From NCBI GenBank assembly GCA_934662925.1, contig CAKUKL010000047.1, positions 1 to 9,063 of the forward strand: 9,063 nt of DNA, written 5' to 3'. Below the pieces are notes generated by a model. That model ran no database searches, was not told where the DNA came from, and was given only the letters and a program-made list of their open reading frames with translations. Both the position numbers and the translations under genes were made by a program. Within the stretch, counting starts at the first letter, position 1. Each line of letters starts with the position of its first letter. This stretch comes from an uncultured Oscillospiraceae bacterium (GTDB lineage: Bacteria > Bacillota > Clostridia > Oscillospirales > Oscillospiraceae). Below, piece after piece: positions 4,464 through 9,063 of this stretch.

Positions 4464-7337
4464 TCATTCCTCCACGCACCAGTTGATGGTGACCCGGCCC
4501 CTGTCTCCGCCGTACACCTCGACCCGGCAGGTCTTCCTCTCCCACTCCAATGTGCCGATCAGGGAGTCCGCGCCGAAGTATTCCAGATCGGTGGTCATCG
4601 ACCGGATGCGCTTGAGCAGCTCCTGAAGCTCGCCGTCGGTGACGTCGTAGTACTTGCCGCTGTGCGTGTAGCCCACCTGATTGTTGAAGTCGTCCCGGAC
4701 GAACCAGCGGTCCGCGAAGAGATCCCCGAGGAAGCCCAGCTCCGCCGGGCGCTCCGGCATGCGGATCACACCGAGGGTCAGCGAGTCGGCAATATCGTCC
4801 CCGAACAGGTTATCGCCCGCGCCCCGGAATCTGTTGAAGGACGCATCCCACAGCTGGTTGAACAGTTCCTCCGTAACGCCGCCCCGAAGGTAGACATAGG
4901 CCGGGGTCAGGAGCTGCGGCCACACCTCCAAGCCCTCCTTCATGCACTCGGCGACAAGGCGGACGTCGCTGTCAAAGGAGCCCAGCCCGGACACCGCCAG
5001 CCCCGCCGCCGGCGTCTGATCCGGCAGAGTGTAGGAGATGCAGCAGGCAAGGGCGCCGTACTCCTCCGCGGCCTCGCAGGCCGCCTCGTTGTAGTCGCTG
5101 CACCAGATCACGTCCGCCCCCGCCTCGCACAGGCGCTTTACCGCGTCCACCTCGCCGTCGGTCGTCAGCTGGTCTCCGTACAGCAGCAGCTCGATGCCGC
5201 TGTCCACGCTGGCCGCGCCGGCGGCAAAGGCCTGTACCGCGAAAATGTCCCACTCCTTCGTCACCGTGACGCCGATCTTTCCGCTCTTGCTCTGGAGCGC
5301 GGCGGCGACGCCCAGCATATACTCCGGCAGATCCGCCGGTTCATAGGGGGTCAGGTTGTTGGTGAGGGCGGCGGTGAGATTGACCGCCCGCTCGCCGGAT
5401 ACCACGGGGATAATACTGCTACTGCTGCTGTCATATCCGTACCATTCGGACAGGCCGCCGCTGAGCAGGATCTCCTTGTCCGGATGGGCGTCCGCGATCT
5501 TCACCAGCCGGTCATAGTACGCATTGCTCCATTGCAGATAGTCCACCCACGGGGAATAGCAGACGATCAGGTCGTATTCGTCCGCGTCCAGCAGCTGCTC
5601 GATCCGGTCGAAAATCGACTGCAATGACGCGCCATACTGCTCCTCGGTAATCTCGTTGTAATAGATCTCCTGATTGTAGGAGTACTGGATCACGCCGTCC
5701 TCCCGCAGCCAGTCGTCCACCCGGATGATGTCCAGCTCGATGCCGTCGCCAACGATATTTCCCGCGCTGGGACCGTCGAACAGCCACTCTTCGCAGGCAA
5801 GGGCAGCCACCCGCACCGTGTCCATGGGCTGGCGGCTGACAGCGCCGTTCATGCTGCGCAGGCTCTGCATCTCGCCGTCGGGGATGACGGTGGGCAGCAC
5901 GGCGGGCTCCGGCGTGTCCGACGGCTCCGCCGAGGGCTCGGGGGAGTCCGCCGGTTCCGACTCCAGCGCGGGCCCCACGGGGATGTCCGCGGGCAGCGTC
6001 GTGATCTGGCTTCGCCAGAGCGCGACGCCCGCCGCCAGCAGCACCACCGCCGCCGCGATGGCCGCGATCAGGACGCCCCGCTTCTTCGGCTTTTGGGGCG
6101 CGGCGGGCTTCTTCGGCTGTTCGCCGTGACCGAAGACGGACTCCGTCCGTTCCGTACCCTCCGCGATGGGGCGGAAGGTGTCCTCCTTCTCCCCGCCCGC
6201 AGGTGTGAAAAATTCCTCCGGCGCTTTTTCCGGCGCGGGTTTCTCCGGCGCTCCGCCGCCGAACATGCTCTCGGTCTTTTCCGTGACCTCCGCCGCGTCC
6301 GGTGCGGGGGCGGCGGAAGGCGCCTCGCTCTTCTCCCCCTGCGAGCGCCGGGAGGCGTACTGATTTTCATACAGGGCCAGCTCGTCGCCGGAGGGGTAGA
6401 TGAGGGCCGCGTCCTCCGGTCCGTACTGGATGGCCTCCAGCTCCTGCCGCATCTGCCCGGGGCTGGAATAGCGGTCCTCCGGGGCGAAGGCGCAGGCCCG
6501 GAGCACGATCTCACCCAGCCGTCCCCCGGCGTTCACCGGCGCGGGCGGCTGCTCGCCGCCCATGCGCTTGGCAAGGGCGGTCTCCCGCTGGCTGTAGGTG
6601 ATGGGTTCCGGCGGCTGGGGCAGGAAAGGCAGGCGGTTGTTGTTCAGCAGGCGGTACATCACCACGCCCAGCGAGTAGGTGTCCACGCTGAACCCGTAAG
6701 CGCCGCCCCGGTAGACCTCCGGGGCCATGTAGCTGTACGTCCCCTTCTTGGACATGCCGGACATGGTCTTTTCCACCGTCCGGGCGATGCCGAAGTCCCC
6801 CAGCTTGAAGTCCCCGCCGCCGGAGACGAAGATATTCTCTGGCTTTACGTCCCGGTGGATGATGTTGTACTTCTGGCACAGCTCCAGCGCGCGGCACATG
6901 TCGATGCCCAGCCGGATGATGTCCCGGCGGCTGAAGGGATGGTCGTAGGCGTATTCCAGCAGCGGGGTGAGCAGCTCCATCCGGATGAGGATGTCCCAGC
7001 CCATGCCGTCGTCGTGGGGGACGACCTCGTGATCCTCGTAGCTGACCACGTTGGTCATGCCCTTGAGGCGGCTCATCAGGGCAAATTCCCGGACGATGTC
7101 CTCCACCATGCTGTAAAAATAGGTGTGGATGCTCCCGTCGTCCATGCCCTCCTGCCGGGCGTTTTTCAGCTCCGTCTCGCTCTGGGGCACGGTGATGACC
7201 TTCAGCGCGGCGCGGTACACCTGCCCGAAGTCCTCCCGCCGGATCTCGTACACCGTGCCGAAGCTGCCTTCACCAATTTTCCGTTCAATGCGCCACTTGC
7301 CGAATACCGTGCCGCCGATGTCGTATGTATGCTTCAT
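4464..7337 (-). CDS. Transmembrane Ser/Thr protein kinase fused to a BMP/PnrA-like periplasmic-binding-protein domain
   Basis: A 957-residue receptor kinase with a solute-binding-type sensor. The kinase (1-300) keeps Lys46, Glu84, HRD 161-163, DFG 181-183 and GTYSYMAPE 199-207. The linker has TEKTESMFG (352-360), EEFFTPAGG (374-382) and TERTESVFG (395-403). The membrane helix is about 421-441, then a Pro/Ser/Glu spacer to about 504. Residues 507-957 look like a two-lobed binding protein: a first strand VRVAALA, the segment DEYDLIVCYSP, the hinge-like GKIGVTV at 686-692, and EAGADVIWCSDYN near 738-750, which resembles the GaDvI region of BMP-family lipoproteins that bind nucleosides or similar solutes. 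The DxSFN motif usual near the BMP N-terminus is not seen, so ligand cannot be transferred. ATG 7337 is preferred over the in-frame GTG at 7355: it has a GGGGGA site just upstream and gives an N-terminus collinear with both paralogues. First kinase of the array and the largest. Confidence 0.93.
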   Translation of the reverse strand: MKHTYDIGGTVFGKWRIERKIGEGSFGTVYEIRREDFGQVYRAALKVITVPQSETELKNARQEGMDDGSIHTYFYSMVEDIVREFALMSRLKGMTNVVSYEDHEVVPHDDGMGWDILIRMELLTPLLEYAYDHPFSRRDIIRLGIDMCRALELCQKYNIIHRDVKPENIFVSGGGDFKLGDFGIARTVEKTMSGMSKKGTYSYMAPEVYRGGAYGFSVDTYSLGVVMYRLLNNNRLPFLPQPPEPITYSQRETALAKRMGGEQPPAPVNAGGRLGEIVLRACAFAPEDRYSSPGQMRQELEAIQYGPEDAALIYPSGDELALYENQYASRRSQGEKSEAPSAAPAPDAAEVTEKTESMFGGGAPEKPAPEKAPEEFFTPAGGEKEDTFRPIAEGTERTESVFGHGEQPKKPAAPQKPKKRGVLIAAIAAAVVLLAAGVALWRSQITTLPADIPVGPALESEPADSPEPSAEPSDTPEPAVLPTVIPDGEMQSLRSMNGAVSRQPMDTVRVAALACEEWLFDGPSAGNIVGDGIELDIIRVDDWLREDGVIQYSYNQEIYYNEITEEQYGASLQSIFDRIEQLLDADEYDLIVCYSPWVDYLQWSNAYYDRLVKIADAHPDKEILLSGGLSEWYGYDSSSSSIIPVVSGERAVNLTAALTNNLTPYEPADLPEYMLGVAAALQSKSGKIGVTVTKEWDIFAVQAFAAGAASVDSGIELLLYGDQLTTDGEVDAVKRLCEAGADVIWCSDYNEAACEAAEEYGALACCISYTLPDQTPAAGLAVSGLGSFDSDVRLVAECMKEGLEVWPQLLTPAYVYLRGGVTEELFNQLWDASFNRFRGAGDNLFGDDIADSLTLGVIRMPERPAELGFLGDLFADRWFVRDDFNNQVGYTHSGKYYDVTDGELQELLKRIRSMTTDLEYFGADSLIGTLEWERKTCRVEVYGGDRGRVTINWCVEE
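6129..6284 (-). other. Two TE(R/K)TESxFG motifs in the linker of the kinase-PBP protein
   Basis: TEKTESMFG (352-360) and TERTESVFG (395-403) again flank an EEFFTPAGG island. Their order and spacing match the YD-repeat kinase (41-43 residues between motif starts), indicating selection on these short motifs inside a variable linker. Confidence 0.6.
6339..7337 (-). repeat. Kinase-domain paralogous repeat, copy 1 (first transcribed)
   Basis: Codons 1-333, collinear with the copy at 3429-4427 and, for 318 codons, with the copy at 1077-2030. Catalytic motifs keep identical residue numbers in all three, which also fixes the start codon at 7337. Confidence 0.85.
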
Positions 7338-7340
7338 ATA

Positions 7341-7346
7341 TCCCCC
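7341..7346 (-). promoter_or_regulatory. Ribosome binding site that decides the start of the kinase-PBP gene
   Basis: The minus strand reads GGGGGA, followed by TAT and the ATG at 7337. Spacing is short (3 nt), but a purine run is present here. The alternative GTG at 7355 is preceded by CCCGGCACA with no Shine-Dalgarno match. This and the exact collinearity of the three kinases from the ATG favour 7337. Confidence 0.55.
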
Positions 7347-7351
7347 AAATG

Positions 7352-8173
7352 TCACTGTGCCGGGATCTGGACCGGGAATATCGCGTAGGCGATAATGTTA
7401 AAGTCCGTATCCAGCCCCGCGATCACCATATACTGCGTGCGGCCAAGCTCGTCCGGGTCCACCGGGCGGCTCTGAGCTGACCCTGCCGGCAGCGTCATCA
7501 GCGTATGCTCCCCGGGGCTGTCATCCGCCTCTTTCCAAATCTGCTCAATATTCTGAAGCTCCGTCCGGAGCTTTCCCTCATCCGGCATCTCATCAAACCA
7601 TGTGGCGATCCGGGTCCCGGCCAGGCCCGCGGGGCCTTCCACCGTAAATTCAATGAACAGCGTTCCGATCGCGCCCTCGTTATCCTCCACGGCCCAGCCG
7701 CCCTCCATGTACTCGAAGCTCACGCCGCTCAGCTCCAGCTGGCCGTATTCCACCGCTGTCGGCGCACCGGAGGTCTCCGGCGTGCCGGACGCTTCCGGTT
7801 CCCCGTCAGGCTCCGGTTCGCCGCCGGGCTCCGCCAGCGCGGCCAGCCGCGCCTGAAGCTCCGGATCGTCCGTGGCGGCAAGGCCGTCCTCCAGCGCCCT
7901 CCGGGCGGCGTCCGGGTCGCCCGCGCCGGTGTAGGCGTCGGACAGGCCCAGATAGGCCTCCGCCCGCTTCGGGTCGATCTCGATGGCCGCAGTAAAGGCA
8001 ATGATGGCCTGCTCGTAATCGCCCTCGGACAGGTACCGCACGCCGAGGTCGTATTCCTCCTGCCACGTGGGCGCGCCGGACGGCTCCGCGTCCGCCTGCG
8101 GCCCCTGCTTCGCGCAGGCGCAGAGGCTCAGGGCCAGCGCCGCCGCAAGGATCACCGCGATCACTCGTTTCAT
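7352..8173 (-). CDS. TPR lipoprotein with unidentified C-terminal domain
   Basis: A 273-residue exported lipoprotein of unknown function. The N-terminus (MKR then a long Ala/Leu/Val core) is a signal peptide ending in the lipobox L17-C-A-C20, so Cys20 is the predicted lipidated residue and the mature protein would sit on the outer face of the membrane. Residues 40-106 form two TPRs (EGDYEQAIIAFTAAIEIDP, then AEAYLGLSDAYTGAGDPDAA), ending in DPELQARLAAL. Residues 114-140 are a Pro/Glu/Gly/Ser/Thr spacer. Residues 145-273 form a compact mixed domain (GVSFEYMEGGWAVEDNEGAIG onward in part, IATWFDEMPDEG, TQYMVIAGLD) that I do not recognise. It follows the upstream gene by 14 nt, overlapping its GAGGAG site with that gene's end, and precedes the kinase-PBP gene by 14 nt. 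The context suggests a surface partner or co-sensor of the kinases. This is inference; no ligand-binding residues can be assigned. Confidence 0.93.
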   Translation of the reverse strand: MKRVIAVILAAALALSLCACAKQGPQADAEPSGAPTWQEEYDLGVRYLSEGDYEQAIIAFTAAIEIDPKRAEAYLGLSDAYTGAGDPDAARRALEDGLAATDDPELQARLAALAEPGGEPEPDGEPEASGTPETSGAPTAVEYGQLELSGVSFEYMEGGWAVEDNEGAIGTLFIEFTVEGPAGLAGTRIATWFDEMPDEGKLRTELQNIEQIWKEADDSPGEHTLMTLPAGSAQSRPVDPDELGRTQYMVIAGLDTDFNIIAYAIFPVQIPAQ

Positions 8174-8181
8174 CGTTTTCT

Positions 8182-8187
8182 CTCCTC
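8182..8187 (-). promoter_or_regulatory. Ribosome binding site for the TPR lipoprotein
   Basis: The minus strand reads GAGGAG with 8 nt to the ATG at 8173. It begins immediately after the TGA (8188-8190) of the upstream gene, consistent with translational coupling inside one transcript. Confidence 0.72.
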
Positions 8188-9063
8188 TCAGCCTTCAATG
8201 GAAGAATAGCGCAGGTTGCCGTCCCCGTCGTAGGACTCGCCCCCGATGATGTTCCCGTCCTCGTCGTACTTCACCACGTTGCGCCAGGTCAGCTTCCCGT
8301 CGCTGTCGTAGTCGCTGCTCCCGATCTCGTTGCCCTTGTCGTCGTATTCGGTGATGACATAGCCCACGAGCCTTCCGTCCCCGAGGTACTGGTTGTAGCG
8401 GACCTGATTCCCGTTCTCGTCGTACTCAAAGGTGTTGTAGGCGGTGAGGGTCCCGTCGAGATCGTAGCTTTCTATCCGCAGGCACCGGCCCTCCGCATCG
8501 CTATAATTATGGCCGTAACTTTCGATGTTTCCGTCCCGGCCATAGTAGGTCAGGCGATCTTCCATGCCGCCGTCTGCCGTCTCGGTCCTCTCGAACATCA
8601 CCTTCTGGAGCCATGTGGTTTCACCGGTATACTCTGTATAATAAATCTCAGTATTCCCGTCATAGGTGTTCTGGCCGTACCCCGTCTGGTTCCCGGCGGC
8701 GTCGTAGGCCGTGGTGGCCATCCAGCCGTATTCGTTGTAGGAATACTCAAACCAGCCGATGAGCGCGCCGCTGCCGTCATAATAGGTGGTCCGGCGGGTG
8801 CGGCCCTCCGAATCGGTGGCGCCGCCCTCTTCCAGCTCCGCGAGCTTCGCTTCGATCTCCGGATCCTCGCCGACCTTGTCGAGGGCCTCCCGGAGGATCT
8901 CCATGGCCTTGTCATAGTCCCCCTGCCGGATATAGACGTCCGCAAGGCCCAGCCACGCGTCGGCGCAGCTCTCGTCCAGCGCCAGCACGGCTTCGTAATC
9001 CGCCAGCGCCGCCGCAAGATTCTCCTCCGTCTCGCCGGAGCCGATGTACGCACTGGCGCGGCC
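8188..9063 (-). CDS. TPR protein with C-terminal YD-like 26-residue repeats (5' end missing)
   Basis: The last 291 codons are visible; the reading frame is open to the window edge, so the true start and any signal peptide lie beyond 9063. Visible residues 1-77 are TPR helices (TEENLAAALADYEAVLALD, then ADAWLGLADVYIRQGDYDKA), ending in DPEIEAKLAELEEGG, the same cap and linker pattern as the neighbouring lipoprotein (DPELQARLAAL). Residues 88-291 are Tyr- and Gly-rich repeats. From residue 174 they become four consecutive units of exactly 26 residues (174-199, 200-225, 226-251, 252-277) and a 14-residue partial unit that ends the protein. The same repeat type forms the ectodomain of the kinase at 2049-4427, which suggests a secreted or lipid-anchored protein working at the cell surface with that kinase. 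An in-frame GTG at 8988 exists but falls inside a TPR helix and lacks a good ribosome site, so it is rejected as the start. Molecular function unknown. Confidence 0.88.
   Translation of the reverse strand, partial: GRASAYIGSGETEENLAAALADYEAVLALDESCADAWLGLADVYIRQGDYDKAMEILREALDKVGEDPEIEAKLAELEEGGATDSEGRTRRTTYYDGSGALIGWFEYSYNEYGWMATTAYDAAGNQTGYGQNTYDGNTEIYYTEYTGETTWLQKVMFERTETADGGMEDRLTYYGRDGNIESYGHNYSDAEGRCLRIESYDLDGTLTAYNTFEYDENGNQVRYNQYLGDGRLVGYVITEYDDKGNEIGSSDYDSDGKLTWRNVVKYDEDGNIIGGESYDGDGNLRYSSIEG
8191..8544 (-). repeat. Tandem 26-residue (78-nt) YD-like coding repeats
   Basis: Four units (8467-8544, 8389-8466, 8311-8388, 8233-8310) and a 14-codon partial unit at the C-terminus. Typical units have Tyr at 1, Asp at 4, Gly at 5, Tyr-Asp at 15-16 and Gly-Asn at 19-20, as in YDLDGTLTAY then YDENGN. 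Each 26-mer is thus two half-units, each likely a beta-hairpin. The earlier units, 8545 to about 8800, are more degenerate, with 25-26 residue spacing. Confidence 0.85.

Noticed and set aside
5405..5435. Run of five Ser codons in the PBP-like domain.
   Set aside because: Mixed AGC/AGT codons, a short loop-like low-complexity stretch; no sign of phase variation or slippage.
3945..5627. Plus-strand open frame of 560 codons spanning two kinase genes.
   Set aside because: It crosses a gene boundary and ribosome site of the clear minus-strand operon, has shadow-type composition and no motifs.
8570..8600. FERTETADGG in the YD-repeat protein looks like the linker motif of the kinases.
   Set aside because: It lacks the SxFG half, lies in a probably extracellular repeat region and occurs once; treated as chance.
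8188..8988. GTG at 8988 as start of the TPR/YD-repeat gene.
   Set aside because: The frame stays open to 9063 and the upstream codons encode the rest of a TPR helix pair, so the gene is simply cut by the window edge.
1..9063. tRNA, rRNA, CRISPR, IS or phage signatures.
   Set aside because: Coding density is about 99% on one strand; no palindromic spaced repeats, terminal inverted repeats, transposase or integrase coding was seen.

Overview
The window is one block of five co-directional genes, all on the minus strand, cut at both ends. In order of transcription (high to low coordinate) they are: a TPR protein ending in tyrosine/glycine-rich 26-residue repeats (8188 to beyond 9063), a small TPR lipoprotein (7352-8173), and three Hanks-type Ser/Thr receptor kinases (4464-7337, 2049-4427, and 2030 to beyond 1). 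The four gaps are 14, 14, 36 and 18 nt, 82 non-coding bases in total, each with a purine-rich Shine-Dalgarno sequence. This is almost certainly part of a single operon. Its promoter and terminator lie outside the window, and no RNA gene, mobile element or CRISPR array is visible.

The organism is probably a high-GC member of the Clostridia, of the gut Oscillospiraceae/Ruminococcaceae sort. The grounds are AGGAG-type ribosome binding sites, a Gram-positive-style lipobox, Hanks kinases with a single membrane span, GC-rich codon use, and low-complexity Pro/Ser/Glu 'PSAEPS' spacers after the membrane anchor. This assignment is inference; no taxonomic marker is present.

The three kinases are tandem paralogues. 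Their first ~320 residues align without an indel: catalytic Lys46, the candidate helix-C Glu84, HRD 161-163 and DFG 181-183 have the same number in all three. Each continues into a disordered cytoplasmic linker with repeated TE(R/K)TESxFG-type motifs and then one transmembrane helix. Beyond the membrane they share nothing. The first-transcribed kinase carries a periplasmic-binding-protein-like domain of BMP/PnrA type, the second a domain of Tyr/Gly-rich YD-like repeats, the third a TPR-like helical domain. The same modules recur in the two upstream exported proteins: TPR in both, YD-like repeats in the outermost one.

The reading offered here is a modular extracellular sensing cassette: one conserved kinase output, with a likely phospho-docking tail, coupled to three interchangeable input domains and accompanied by soluble or lipid-anchored proteins built from the same modules. 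Ligands and downstream partners (for example FHA-domain proteins) are not visible in the window.
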